Assembly (NCBI GenBank): GCA_032622095.1
Contig: CP136065.1
Coordinates: forward strand, 112,385,195 to 112,449,194
Reading direction: 5' to 3'
From: Siphonodentalium dalli
Lineage: Eukaryota > Mollusca > Scaphopoda > Gadilida > Siphonodentaliidae
DNA length: 64,000 nucleotides
Of the stretch, positions 12,222 to 27,200 are shown piece after piece; position 1 is the first letter of the stretch; every line of letters starts with the position of its first letter. A program made the position numbers and the translations under genes. The notes under the pieces were generated by a model that was given only the letters and a program-made list of their open reading frames with translations, did no database searches and was not told where the DNA came from.

Positions 12222-15200
12222 CTGAACACAAATGGACATTGACAACATAAAGTGGGCACATCAGGAACACGTACATGGCATAGCATGCCATATAATATAT
12301 CAACAGCTATTTATAGAGAGTGCAAATTAATGAAAGTGTCAATGATACTGAAGCTCAACTTGATGCAATGAGATACATCTATATGGCAAAACTGTACTAA
12401 TTGCTAGATTTTCATCCCTGCATCTCAAATTTTTAAGGCTAAAACAAAAACTAAAACTAAAAGTTGGTATTGACCCTAAATATTGCAGCCTGATATTTAT
12501 AGTGCATAGATCAAGATCGGTAATCCTAGGTCACATTTCCTCAAGTTCAAACCAAGATAACTAATCTAGGTCACATTTCCTCCAGTTCAAACCAAGACTG
12601 CTAATCCTAGATCACATTTCCTGGAGTTTAAACCAATATCACTAATCCTTGGTCACATTTCCTTGAGTTCAAACCAGGATCGCTAATCCTAGGTCACATT
12701 TCCTCGAGTTCAAACCAGATTCGCTAATCCTAGGTCACATTTCCTCGAGTTCAAACCAAGATCACTAATCCTCGGTCACATTTCCTGAAGTTCAAACCAA
12801 GATCACTAATCCTAGGTCACATTTCATTGAGTTCAAACCAAGATTGCTAATCCTAGGTCACATTTCCTCAAGTTCAAACCAAGATCACTAATCCTAGGTC
12901 ACATTTCTCCAGTTCAAATCAAGATTGCTAATCCTCGGTCACATTTCCTGGAGTTCAAACCAATATCACTAATCTTCGGTCACATATCCTCGAGTTCAAA
13001 CCAAGTCGACATTTGAAAGCATATTTTGTGGTCATAACCATCGTTAATTATAGAATAATGCCAAGTAGTAAAGAAATTTTAAGTGACCTTCTAAATTTCA
13101 TCAAACTATTAGTTAACTTGTAGACTCTGCAAGCATTGAATATCTTGTGTTCATAGGATAAAATAAAATCTAGTCGTCTGTCCCACTTTTGACCAAAATT
13201 TTGATGAAAATCTAGCATTTGTTATTGCAACCTAATCTTCCCAGACAATGATGTAATGACATTTGCTGGATGAAGGCTATCATTGATGGTGATGAAAAAT
13301 TATTTTTACAATTGAAGGTCACGGTGCAGCAGGTATGTACATTGGGGATATGTGGAATGGGATCTTGATATGGGTGCTCTCATCCCTTCCTCAAAGGCAA
13401 CTCAAACTTTTTGAGTTGCAGCGAAGAGAGAGGGAGAGTACAGTTGAAAATTTAAAGACAGCACAACACCAACCCCTCCCCCTTCACACCCAGATTCAAA
13501 ACCTACTGATGTAATTTTTGTACTCATGTATTGTATGAACAATCATTTCAGTGAAGTAAATAAACATTTTGGGTGTAATCTATTGACATTTTGTTCTGAA
13601 ATATACATCATGTAAGAAAGATCTAAGTGTTTGAAACAAAGGCTGTCGGTATTATTAAATAGACATATATTATTGTACATAGTCAATTGAAATAAATATG
13701 GTCTGACAATAATTACTTGTGATTTATGTTCAACCAGACAAATTTAGTAATATATAATGTCCTTCCAGAAATAATATAAGCACATAAAATATTCAAAGAC
13801 ACAATGAAGCAACAACTATATATGTTAATCCTTCCATGACTGAAGCTTCCTGAAATTTTGCGAAAACCATGTACCGATGCATTCTATTATATATGCGAGT
13901 CTCATATAGGGAGCCTTGCATACATATGAAAATACATCGGCCTAACAATATTTACCATATGGGAGACTCGCATATATAAGATAATATACTGGCACATTAT
14001 CTTTAATGCTGCACCAGCGCATTTCTCCCGTCATGAAAGGGTTAACATAAATGTTTCCCCATTGCCTATGGGTCAATTACAATTGTGTCCAAGAGCAGTG
14101 CTGCTACTTTAAGAGTAGAGCCAGAAGGGTATTATTAGAAAAGTACAGTATATTGGGGTCAATTCGAGAACAGGAAATTCACATGACATATAGTATACAA
14201 CAAAAATTTTAACATTAATTTGGTGCACTTTCAGCAATGTTTCAACATACATCATTTACCTACAACATATGTTGGTACATATATATACCAGGTCCCTCCA
14301 TAAGAAATTAGAGCACACTCATGTAGGTTTCAGTCTTGTCTAGAGTATTTTGTTGGGAGAGCTCTCTCCTCTTGTCTCAGTCAGACCAGGTGTCGGTTGC
14401 TTATCTAGCACCAATTTTGTACTGTAACCCGGAGGATCCTAATCTAAATAAAAGGCTGCTCGGCCACAGTGTCCCCCGAACCGGTGGCTTCATTTGGAGC
14501 GGAGTCTTTGTAGAAGTATACTATATGGATAAGACACTTGTGCATTGTCTCATTACTGACATGCATACAAATAACCAAATCTTTAAAAAACTCTTAAAGT
14601 CAAAATATAACCTCAAATTGGCAAAAAATGAAGAAAATTACAAGAAAAATTGAAAATTCGAAAAGCCCAAGTCTGAGAAAAATCATTGGATCAAACTAAA
14701 ATTCTAACTTGACCTGTATTTTGATATCAATGACTCACAAAAAAATGGAATATTCAATTGAACAGTCCAAACTTGAATTATCATCGGGAAACAGAAGAAA
14801 AATTGAATTTTCTAAGTCGAAAAAAGTCCATAACTCTAGGAAAAATCATCGGATCAAACTCAAATTAGAACTCAACCTGTATCTTGTTATGACTGATCCA
14901 CATAAAAACTGTATTTGCAATTAAAGGATCCAAACTTGAGATATCACATACCAAATTTGGTTCAGATATGATCACACAAACTGAAGTTATCATCCGGAAA
15001 CCAACAAATTACAAGATTCTAAGTAAAAAAAGGGCCATAACTCTCGCAAAAATGGGCGGAGCAAACCCATATTCGAACTTGACATGTATTTTAGTCTGAT
15101 AAACTCACCTATAAAATTTGCTTTTGATCTAATAACCAAAACTAAAGTTATCATCCGGAAATCATTTCCGGACGCACGCACGGACGGACACATGGACGGA

Positions 15201-18200
15201 CACCAGCTATTTTAATAGTCCCCAGAATTTTTTTTTCCGGGGGACAACTAATGGATATTAAAGAAAGACTAAAGGAACAAATGTCAATACTATAATCTGT
15301 TCGAAATCATCTGTAACAAGACGGATTACTTCATCAACCTTGATGTTAAAAATATGTTATTTAAAACTTTTCATGCTTTTTCTTTAAATCCAGCATGTGA
15401 ATGTATTGTGGTCATCATTTGCATACATTTCTTACTGTGTTTCTTTATTAATAACAACAATTATCTGCAAGGAGTCTGACTGGGTTGTAAACAAAATATA
15501 TGTGTTTCAATAGGTACCAGATAGTAAGATTATATTTGATAATTTATCCATTATTTATGAATACTTATTAGCTTACTTTAACTCATAAACATTTGGTCAT
15601 TACTTGGACTCAAAAACAAATAGGCATCAATGAAGAAAAGATGACAAGTGTTCTGTGTGGTGGATAAATTCAATGTAGCTAATGCTACGTCCACTCAGAG
15701 CCTCGCCTAATAGATGCTCAAATCCCCATCACGGCCAAAAACAGTTTAACCTCTTCACTGCTAAGTGACGCCATGATGATGTGTATGGTGCCGTTGATGT
15801 TCTGGCCATTTTCCATTGGAAAAATATTACAGGAATATAAAAAAAAACTTAAAACTTGACTCCGTTGAATGGTTTTTATCAGTCACAATCCTGGAACATC
15901 ATAAATTGTTTCAAAGTTTGAGATACAATGGTTCCGGTGTACTTATTTTTTTAGTTCCAGTTAAGAATATTGAGCAACTCCTATTACACTGAAGTAGATA
16001 TGTACTCAGTACGTATGCATAGAACACAGCATGACATTTTACATCCATACTGAGTACTGAAGAATAGCAACCAAATGCAAAAGGTTGAGCGATGACACAA
16101 GCTACATAATATATATCTAATTCCCGGTACTGCATACCTGGCTGGCAGAGAGGAGAGCTACTCACCAATCATCTAGAGTACCTCAAGGGGCAGCCATATA
16201 CACAATCATAGGATTTTATTAATGGAGAAGCCTGATATAAATATATGTATGATTCCAATATAAAGTGACTCACTTCTTTTTAGTCGCTCTGAGGACAACT
16301 GAAGAAGGATCTTCGTGGTTAATTTCTGCCTCCTGTACTTCCTCCCGCAGAGATTTGAACAACGTTCTCTTCGCCCTGATGGAATGGATTAGCAATTATT
16401 TCTTTGAAAAGAGCAAAAGAAATATTTGAAATAAAGCAGTAACGCCTCCAGTAAGAAAAAGAGTCATTGATTGGCCAAAAAACCACATTATAAATCCCAC
16501 GTTTATATCTTGAGCTGCCAACATAACGGAAAACGAGACAACTATTCCTTCGTCTCTCGCCAAACTGTTTCTTCATGATGTCATTTATATTGAGCAATGT
16601 TATGGAGAGACTGATGGGACATTCATTTGTGCTCACAATTTTTCCGAAATAACGAAATAAATGTCAACTTGCTATTACTTAGGCAGAACCAAGCCTGAAT
16701 ATAGTGTGTCTGACATTTGCAGAATGAGGTCCCTAGAGGGAGAATTTAGTGATGCTATCCCGGATGAAATTCATGAAGCGGAATGTATCAATTGAAATTG
16801 ATAGTACTGCACCATATGCTCAGGAATGGCTTAAACCCCACCAAAATGTCCATATTGGGAGAATGTGACCCACCCCTATGAGTTGGTGCTCGCTATCTTT
16901 CTGCTTTAACCCTTTCATGATGGGAGCTGCGCTGGTGCAGCATTAGATATCCTGAGCCAGAGCATTCTCTTATATATGCGAGTCTCCTGTAGAAAACCTT
17001 GCATATTTTAGAGAATGCACTTGTTTACAATGTCAAGGTACATATTGTTAGGCCAATGCTTTCTCTTATATATACAAGGCTCCATATGGGTGACTCGCAT
17101 ATATAAGAGAATGCAATGGCACAGGGTTTTCACAAAATTTCAGGAAGCCCCAGTCAAGAAAGGGTTAAATACTGCTTTAAACACAAGTCACGTTTCCCAC
17201 AGACAGATAGGACATTCCAGATGACCCCTCTAATAATATGGAAAAAGTAATGACATATTTATATTACTTCAAAAATTCCAAATCACTGAGACGTTTATGT
17301 AGAACACTGAGAGGCTATGAATCGACTGGGCAGTGTTTATATATATAACCAATGCTGCCCTTTACAATGCATCCACATGTATACAGAAGTGTCAGTGAAA
17401 ATATAACAAATAGGTTGTTTGGCATCTAATTCTTCAATAATACCATTGTGTGGGAACTGTTACATCGGAAGTTATTCTATTGCCGCTTTTGTGATGATTC
17501 AGCAAAGTATTTTTTTTTTCTTGGGTGCACAAAATCAAACAATTTTTTTTTATATTTTGAATGCATTAAACTTTCCTGAATAAACAGAGACTGCAGATGT
17601 GTGTTTACTTTGTTATTTCCATGTCATGGTCAGTTTGCACCAAGTACCGTTCAAAATATTTATGGTCATAACTATTAAATGGGACTAGAACCAACCTGAT
17701 TGAAATCGAACTGACACAGATGTCAAAATTCGCGTTTTTCATTGTTGTTAAGTGAGAGGAATCAATTTGTCAACATGACGATTCCAAATTTTTTTATTAA
17801 TTATTAAACTTGTTGATTCCTAATCAGATAGAAACATAACAAAAGATTACTGAATCGTCACAAAACAGCAATAGAATGGCTTCAGATGTAGCAGTTCCTA
17901 CACAGTGATTATACCAGATTATGAAGTATAATGAAGCAAACAGACACTCACGATTTCCATGTTATATCTCTTAGTAATGTGGTGAATGGAATAATAATTA
18001 GACCTATCCAGAATACACCACAACCATACACCATTCGATCCTGAAAGAGACCGCAATCAAAATTAAAGTCTAATACTAAATTCAAGTAACTACTCAGCAA
18101 TTATTCAGTTCCGGACCTCCAGTTAAAACAACAACATACAAAATCTAATTTAACACCGTTTTTGCTTTGAATGTTGAATACCAAATGTGCCATATAAACT

Positions 18201-21200
18201 AGATCTTAATATACAAAGAATGTCATTTTGTTATCGAACAAGACTTGCGCATCAAAGATGGCCTGATCGTGTTTTTTTTACTTAAGTGAAATGTTTTGAA
18301 CCCTCGAAAAAAGTTTTCAGAATTTACAGAACGAATATGACAGAAAAGAATATCAAATTAGTTGACATTTGTTGAGTGGTTGGCCATCGCTTTGCTCACA
18401 GACAACAGAAAACTGAGCACTAACAAGCCTGCAGATAGTGTGTCTGTGATTTGCAGAATGAAGCTCCAGAGGATGAATTTAGTGATGACATCCAACACGG
18501 CGGGATAGCATAACCAAATTCATCCTCTGGGGACCTCATTCTGCTTAGGCCTTATATTCTGGGTAGTATCTCTACTCTCAAATTAATATTGTTTTTATTT
18601 ACTTTTTCCCTTCTGGGAAATTTGCAGAAGATAAAATGCATAATCGAGGTGACTAATGGGTGAACATTACCAATTTCAACTGGGGAACTTCAATCTGATC
18701 TTAGGTCTCCCACTGAGTTCCATTGTCCAAAGTAGAATGAGATTCTCAGAGGGTGAATTTGGTGAAGCTAGCCTGCTGTATGAGATAGCATCACTAAATT
18801 CACTCTTTGGGGTCTACATTCTGCAAATGACAGAAACACAATTTGCAGGCTAGAGCACTAAAACAGCCTGGAAAACTCCCAGATGATAGACTTTGAGTTC
18901 TAATATCCCTCCCTTTTTGTCTTATCAGGATTTTGTCCAGAATGAGTGGGGCTTCATCAGTGAATTGCCATGCTGCAATAAAGCTACAACTTGTTGAGTT
19001 GTTTCCGGCTGCAAGCCGGGTAGGATGGTCACAGTGCAGTTTTCAGTTCCCTTCACCCTTTCTTGATGTGACCACAACACCCACCATTTAACTTTGACCA
19101 GGACCAAAAGGCAATCCTTTTAGTCATGATTTAAAAATGATACAATGAAATTGCAGTTCCTTTTATACCTTAACTAAAGAATACTGATTGGTCAGTTGTA
19201 CAACGGGTATATATAGCTGTTTTTGTGGCTAATCCACAATTTGGATCCAAATAAACAAAGGGGGCGGAATAATAGTACAGGCTGGAAATATCTTCAAACT
19301 TAAATAATAGTACAGGTGTGAAATAATGTAATGGGGTCATTTCCCAACATATTCTTTGTTTAGCCCTATAAGAACCAAGAGAAGATGTGTTACATTACAT
19401 TGAATTGGTTTTTATATGAAAAGCAGTCATTTGGAATGAAATAAATAAAATTATAGAGACCCAAATAAGCAGCATACAGAGCGGTGTTAAACTTTAAATT
19501 TAATAAGATATGATTATTTGGATCCCGAGAGTATAAGCTCATGTGAAGCACATAGATAAAATAATCTAATATTCCTAAGGTACATACCATTCCAAGCATT
19601 TCTGGTCCCAGATCAAGATAGGGAAATACGTGACTGTAGACAGCAAGAAACACCATCCAAGATAAAATGCTTCCCCATATCGCTACATGTGTTAGCTGAA
19701 ATACAAAAATAACATAGTCGTAAGAACGACATATTTTATCCCGAAGGGTTAACGAGATGCGTGAATTTAAACCCAAATTTTGTAGAAATGCAAACATGTT
19801 TGGTTGCGAGATATTTCGCCGACAATGATCATTATGCCATACCGCATGGAATTTCACGAAAGTAAGCTATACAATGATGTGGGGAAGTACTTAGATGAAA
19901 TTACAACATAATCATGAAGTACAAGAATTTTGGTAATAATTTTATTTATATTATGAATTAATTGGAATAATTCTCGAGCAAGAAATGGGGGAACTAAATT
20001 TTTGTTGGTAGGGATGAGCAAAGCGGTTTGTGTTAACTTTCTTTCCAATTAATTGACCGTTGAACGGTCGCAAATTTTGAAAACCCTCCCTCCCTCCCAT
20101 TTTCGATTGTTTTGGAATTCATGCAGGATTAATGTCTTTGCTTTTTAACTTATAGGCGGTTATTGCACCTCAAAAAATTGTATATCACATGTTTTGTTTG
20201 TTTATTACTACCATCTGCTGTGTCGGCTTCCTGTAAATAATTGTTTTTCTAAACAGGTGGCCAAAAACACATTCCAGTGTTTGTCTTTCATTCTAACCCT
20301 GTGGGATAAAATTGTATGTGCTACAAGAACTTTTATATAGTGAATATATAAAATACACCTGATGTAGTAATGAGGATTCTCACCGTGAATCACATTGTAA
20401 TTTCAAGAACGAGCCTTTAGAGAAGTGCTTAAAATAGAATTAGCCATTGGATTCATCATTGTAGATGCATATGCTGTTAGTTTATGATGAAAATCAATGA
20501 ATATTCAGTGTTCCATTAAAAATAATTATTCATCATGACATGTTATCAGAATGAAGCAGATGGTATTATCACTTTATAAAAAAAATAGTTGAAATTGATA
20601 TGTATGTTTTTCAAAGTATACTACTATACAGAATAATTATGTGTTAATATTTTACAAAGGGCATGTATAAGAGTTCAATAACTTGTCAAAATTCTCCTCA
20701 TCATATTGTACACAAGAATGCATTAGATAAATTAAACATACCCAGGTCCAGGCACTGGTTTCCAGACCAGCCTTCAAGCAGACGGTCACAACAACATACT
20801 GGAAGATATATGACTTAAAGTGAATATGTCAGCTATTTAAGAATGATAAACTGAGTGACTTAGGTGTTGGCTTCATGCACCAAAATTTATAAACAAGAGC
20901 TGGGTTGTTGCCTTCATGTGGCATACTGCCTAATATGGGCTTAACCTAAGTAGAACAAGATCATCACTGGGGCGTGGCAAAATATGCCTGTTTGGCTCAG
21001 TCCAGACCTAATTTACTGGATGAGTTTAGTAAATTCTGCTATAAACTGGGGACAAGTTGTAGATTCTATTTATTACATAATCCAAAACATACTTGAATCA
21101 ACAAATGGGACACGAAACTAACATCGGTTTCTATAAGGCATGCGATGTTTCACGTAACTATGCGTTGTTTGCCTGCTTAAAAAATAGTCCCAGATAAATA

Positions 21201-24200
21201 AAGACTCTTTGGCATATTTAATGACATAACTTTCAAACTCTTCATTCATTATAGTTTGTTGGAAAAATAATGGAAGCCATAGTACTTTAAGACATAGCGT
21301 TACTTTAAGACGTAGCATATGGAATGTAAACTGACGACAAACCGGAAGTCAAAGGTCACCTGGCACTATTTCCTGTTATTAAACGAACGTTTAATATCAC
21401 AATTTACAGAATGGGTTTATTGAATGGAATAAAACATAATACGTCCTATTTTTTTTTAAATGACTAGACCATGGCCATTCTCAATCACATCAATGGGTTA
21501 CACCTTTTTAAGCTTAGGGAAAGACTAGAAAAATCAACATGACTCTTGCTAACATTTGCAAATAAATGAAACAAACTAACAAGTGTCACCACAGTCGAAA
21601 TATATCAAGAACATGTGCAACCCACTAGACATTGCATGATAAGTTGCCACTAGCCAATCAAAAATGATAATTGATGACGCCACTTGAACAATTGATAATT
21701 AGATGTCTGAGTGACAGCATGTCTCTTTCAACATTATTTGTGGTTTTCTTTGCTCAATTTACTTTTAACTTCTACTAATGGTGGTTCTCCTGTGAAATGA
21801 TGGATTGGATTATAAGAAATAACTCTTGTTTCGATAAGGTTATGAGTCATAACCGACAAGTCTGAAGACAATTTCTATAATGTGCATTTTTGGTTATAAC
21901 AGCATAATCTTAATCGAAACAAGAGTTATTTCTTAAATAAACAGCATCCAAATGCAATCATTTCATGCCTATGTATTCAGGGTTCCAGATCTCTGGTATT
22001 TTCAACATGTTATTTTATAAACTTGAATCTAACTGAAAAGCTAAATATATTCTGGAACCATGATTACATCTTTTGATGCAAATACTTACAGTGTAAACAA
22101 AGTTTCCTAAAAATAAATAGCTACTATTTTGTCCTGATGAAAATGGTACATCTGAAAAACAAAAAGATGGCTAGTTTATTATCTTTTTAAATTATCGTCT
22201 TTTTGTTGCCTAAAGTTTTTTTTCAAAAAGAGCTGCCTCTCACTCACTTCAAAGGAAGACTGAGGAATGAAAACAATAATTTTCAAGAAATGATCAGTGA
22301 TTGTGAGTCAGTTTGAAAATGCACCTATTTTATGCAGCACTATAACCAAGAGGATGCTAACAATGTAAACTAATAAAGATAGAATTTTGATACCATAAAA
22401 TGAATCGAAATTTTCTGTAACAAAATGATCTGTGTTCTCCAATTTGAGGTTGAAAAGGTTTGTTTCTTTGTCAATTGAAACTAGAGGTGTGACTGTCCCA
22501 ATGGGACTACGGATACCCCCGTTTTTAAAATACTAAGATGTTTCACATGTCAGTAAACATTTAGTCAAAATAATAAAATAACAGTTCCCATTGCAGGTGT
22601 ACAACCATAACCCTAATCTTAAACCTATTGACCAAAAAATGTAGGAATAAAAGCTTGGACAAAATTATGTATGTTGCGAAAAAAATTCTAAGTCGAAAAA
22701 GGGGGATAACTCCACCAAAAAATGTCGGACAGACGTCATAATCGCAGGTGCACAGGTTCCCATGGTACTAAATATCAGTGCCAAGATTAAAAAACATTGA
22801 CCGAAAAATGTAGGAATAAAAGCTCGGACAAAATTATGCATGTTGCAAAAAAAGTTTCTAAGTCGAAAAAGGGGAATAACTCCACCAAAAAATGTCCGAC
22901 AGACGTCATAATCGCAGGTGCACAAGTTCCCATGGTACTAAATATCTGTGCCATGTTTTTAAAAAATTGACCGAAAAATGTAGGAATAAAAGCTCAGACA
23001 AAAGTATACATGTTGCGAAAAATTTCTAAGTCGAAAAAGGGGGGATAACTCCACCAAAAAAAGTCCCACAGACTTCATAATCGCAGGTGCACAGGTTCCC
23101 ATGGTGGTTGATGTCTGTGCCAAGTTTCACGGAAATTGATCAAAAAACGACTGAGAAAAACTCCGGACAAATTTGTGTCCACGGACGGACGACGGACGGA
23201 CAAGCTGACTCAAGTATACCCCCCCTAACTTCGTTGCGGGGGGTATAACTAACAAATCTTATACTGTGTACCAGCTGACTATCTGTTCACATTTAATTGC
23301 AATGTGGACAACATTTGCATACAGCATACACTGTTTTTATACTAACAAAGTACACATTACACATTGTGTTTCTGTATTAACAAGATTGATTATCCACAAG
23401 GTACTGACTGTGTGATTAGCATGATGTTTATATCTGAATAGTCCAAATGCATGTGATATTTGATCATGTAGTGGGCGACAGCATTGCTTGGTTAAAGAGG
23501 TTATGAGATTATCCAGAATTTTATTCCACACCAGTTGATGAGAGGAACATGTATTCAATTTAATCTCAGCTGTTGAATACATAATGTTGTAGACCACAAG
23601 AATACAAGCCAGAACTACTTGATGTTGATGTTGTAGCCAAGAGATATAATGTACATAATGTCAATGATCCACTCCGGGTAGTGCACAGATAATTACCCGT
23701 TTTTCATCAGACTTAAATCACAATAAAGGTAGTTATAGTATCGATCACAGTCACAGTCATGGGTTATAATTTTCTGACACAAGTCATGGGTTATACTTTT
23801 CTGACACAAGAATGTGGAATAAATACAGAACTCATCTTGCATCATAATCTAGTATATTTTATCGAACTCGGTGCGGATGGCACATAGGCACATTTCACTC
23901 AAGCTCGGCTTTCGTGAAATATATCATTGCATCATTCGATAAAAGATTGTCAATTAAGATGCGCATTGTGGAAGGAAAGATTGTATGAAAGTCAATCACA
24001 TGGTTAACAATGGCTTACGAACAACCAACGATATCATCATCTGCGATGACATGGCAATCGTGTGAACAAACTATCCATGATTCCTCCACTTATGATTGAG
24101 TTGTGGTCATCTGAATGTTCACTTAGGAATAGAGTGGTATCCAGTAGGTTTATTTTAGCTCAACTTACCATGATGCAAAGCCATAACAGTCATCCAGAAC

Positions 24201-27200
24201 AGAATGATTGAGTGATAAATGGAATTGAAGATCCACATCCAGAAAACCTGTAGATAATAACAAATAGGATATACTTTATATCATAGAACTCTATATAAAA
24301 CACAGAATATGACCCCAAAAAAATCACAAATTCACGGTAAAGATAACAAAAGATCAACATTTGAACTTGAAGTGATTACAATGAATGGCATGTACTAAAA
24401 TTAGGAGTTAGGACTGGACTGGCAATCAAGGAGTGAGGTTTCTGGATATACTTAATTTCTGAATAGTTTGTCGCCGATTCATAACAATTTCATTGAGTTG
24501 TCGGCATTGTTTGCTTGCGACGAGAATTAGCGAGTAATATTTTGTCTCGATGCTGTGCGTCTCGAGTTTTCTTTTTATTGCTTTGCCGCCGGTCAATGAG
24601 GTCACTGCAAAAAGCTGTTATTCAATGCTTTTAACATCCATTTTTTTCCTTCCTTTTCAGATGGAGCTCTGAGGTTCAGTGGTTAGCGTGTAGGACTTGT
24701 ATTCGCTGTAAATACAATGATGCAAGTTCGCAACTCGCTTGGCAATGTGCAATTGTCGGATTGCTCGCTGTTTCAAATCCCATGCTAAGTTGTGACCCTA
24801 GAGCAAAGGTTGCTTGTACTGTGTCTGCTTCGCACCACTCATGCGTTAAACGAGTACCAGTCAGCTTGTCATACTGTTGAGTTTAGAGCATGTTCTGATC
24901 AAACTAGAGCAGCGCCTGCAATGGCTGCAGCCAGTTCATTGGTTGGCTTGAACAAATGACCGGGGTAATATTGTAATGTTTAAAAGCATATTAGAGCAAG
25001 TAATTGGTTAATATTTTTTCTCATTCTTTAAATATGATTTTTTTTAAATTTCGTTTGCCCCCATGTATGTCACAACTAATCCTCAAGTATAAGCAAGCCT
25101 TGAAATAGTGTGCCTGTCATTTGCAGAATGAGGTCCCCAGAGGGTGAATTTAGCATAGCAGGCTAGCATCACCAAATTCACCCTCAGTGAACCTCATTCT
25201 GCTGAGGTGTAAGCAGAATGAGGTCCCCAGAGGGTGAATTTGGTGATGCTAGCCCGCTATGCGGGGTAGCATCACTAAATTCACCCTCTGGGGACCTCAT
25301 TCTGCAAATGACAGACACCCTATTTCAAGGCTTGAGTATAAGTTCATGCCGTTTTAACAGAACAATTGTTACTAACCTTAACATTGAACAATTCACCGTT
25401 CTGTGAGGTTTTGTATAGAGATGGGAATCTTTGGAGATTTTCTTTGCTGACATATCTGTCAAACAGACCCATGGCAAGGGGTGGCGCAGCAGTAAATATC
25501 TGTAATTTACAAAAGAATGTTCCTATCAGCTCTATGACACATTGTAATCACAATAATATTATCACATATGATTAATAATGCTGCTAACCATTTGTCTCAA
25601 AATTGTACTTGCTGCCACCAGCAAATATCTTAGAGTATTGCCTGGACGTGAATGATCAACACCACATATAATGAGGGCACTGTTGGTGAGTTGAATTGGA
25701 CAATGGCCAGATTTTAATGACAAAGACCAAACAATCTCAGTTTGCAAAACTTTTGGCCAAAATACTTTCAAGCCTATAAATCAGAGAGTTGAGACCCAAT
25801 TTCATGAAATTTTGAAGTAAAAAGATTTGTAGGAATATATGGAATCGATGGGAACCAGCAAATCAGAAAAAAAGCCTTGAAATTATTTAGCATTTCTCAA
25901 CTATTACAGCCTGTCATTACAGGTTCATTACAATTTCAGCCTGTCAGTTCATACCTTCTTCCTGTCAACAACATGTAAAAATAAATACCCAATGTGCTAG
26001 AAAGTGACATCATTATTCAAAGAAACTTAACCAACTTTACTCTATATTATAAAATTGAGTCAACGATGAATTAATTTACCTTGAGCATAATAAAGCTATA
26101 GCTGTACATTCCTATTCTCATATGAATTAAGTTCCAAACAGTAATATCAAGTGTTTCTATAGATTACTAGTTGCTTTTCGCATTTCTATGATTGATCATC
26201 AACTAAATTAGGGTCTGTCAAAACGGCAGGTACAAAAGCTATTTAACTTGTCATATTAACATTATTGGTAGGTTTCAACCTGTCAATGACCATGAAAGTT
26301 TAAATTCTATACATATGAAACTGTGGGAGGAATTGATTACACAATGAAGGTACCGAAAATAAAAACAGTAAAAATTATACAATATCCTAAAGTTTCAATT
26401 CTCTACATTCAAAATTTTGGGAGTAGTTGATTACACCCATAATGTGTGATGGTCACATGAATGGACAGAGGAAGGTTATTTTTATAGTCCCCCCCCCCCC
26501 AAAAGAAGACACTGAACAATTACATATACTAGTAAAAAAAGTTACAACATTGAGAATATCAGCATTACTGACACGAGACATCTAAAATGAGAGGTTAAAG
26601 GGTCTCAAGGCACTCGCAGTGGGTAAATGTGCTAACCGTGTAGTAAGTTCAAATTATTTAGTATTTAAATGATTTTCAGAATATTTTTCAATGATTTGAC
26701 CTTTTCAAGTGTTTACCATCAAGTTATGATTAAACTTTGATATCTTATTGAACTAATTGGAATTATATCAGTGAAATAAGAAACCAAATACACAACACAT
26801 ACATACCACGTTATAGAGACCAATGGTCCACCTCTCGAAAATAATTTGACCTGAGAAACCATTTAAACAGGCAAACCAAAACTGCCAAAAGAACAAAAGA
26901 GCGGTGCATAAACAAAAAATAATATTTTGTGTAAAATAACATAAACAAATGGTGCAGAAACTGAAAAGTGATAATGAAGTAAGAAAGAAATTGAAGCTGA
27001 AAATAAAAACCAAAATACATAAAATTGTTGATCATCCAGACATCATTATTTGCGAAATCTCAAATTAATTTATTAACTTTACTTAAGTTAAAACTAGAAT
27101 GAGCATTCCAGACACTCTTTAAATGGATTACATGTATCGGAATATGAAATATGAATGCGGGTTAGATCCCGCATTCAGATTTCATATTCCGATACATGTA

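Noticed and set aside
24661-24735. Functional tRNA gene.
   Set aside because: A- and B-box-like sequences are present but acceptor stem pairing and a normal anticodon arm are not apparent; a SINE head explains it better.
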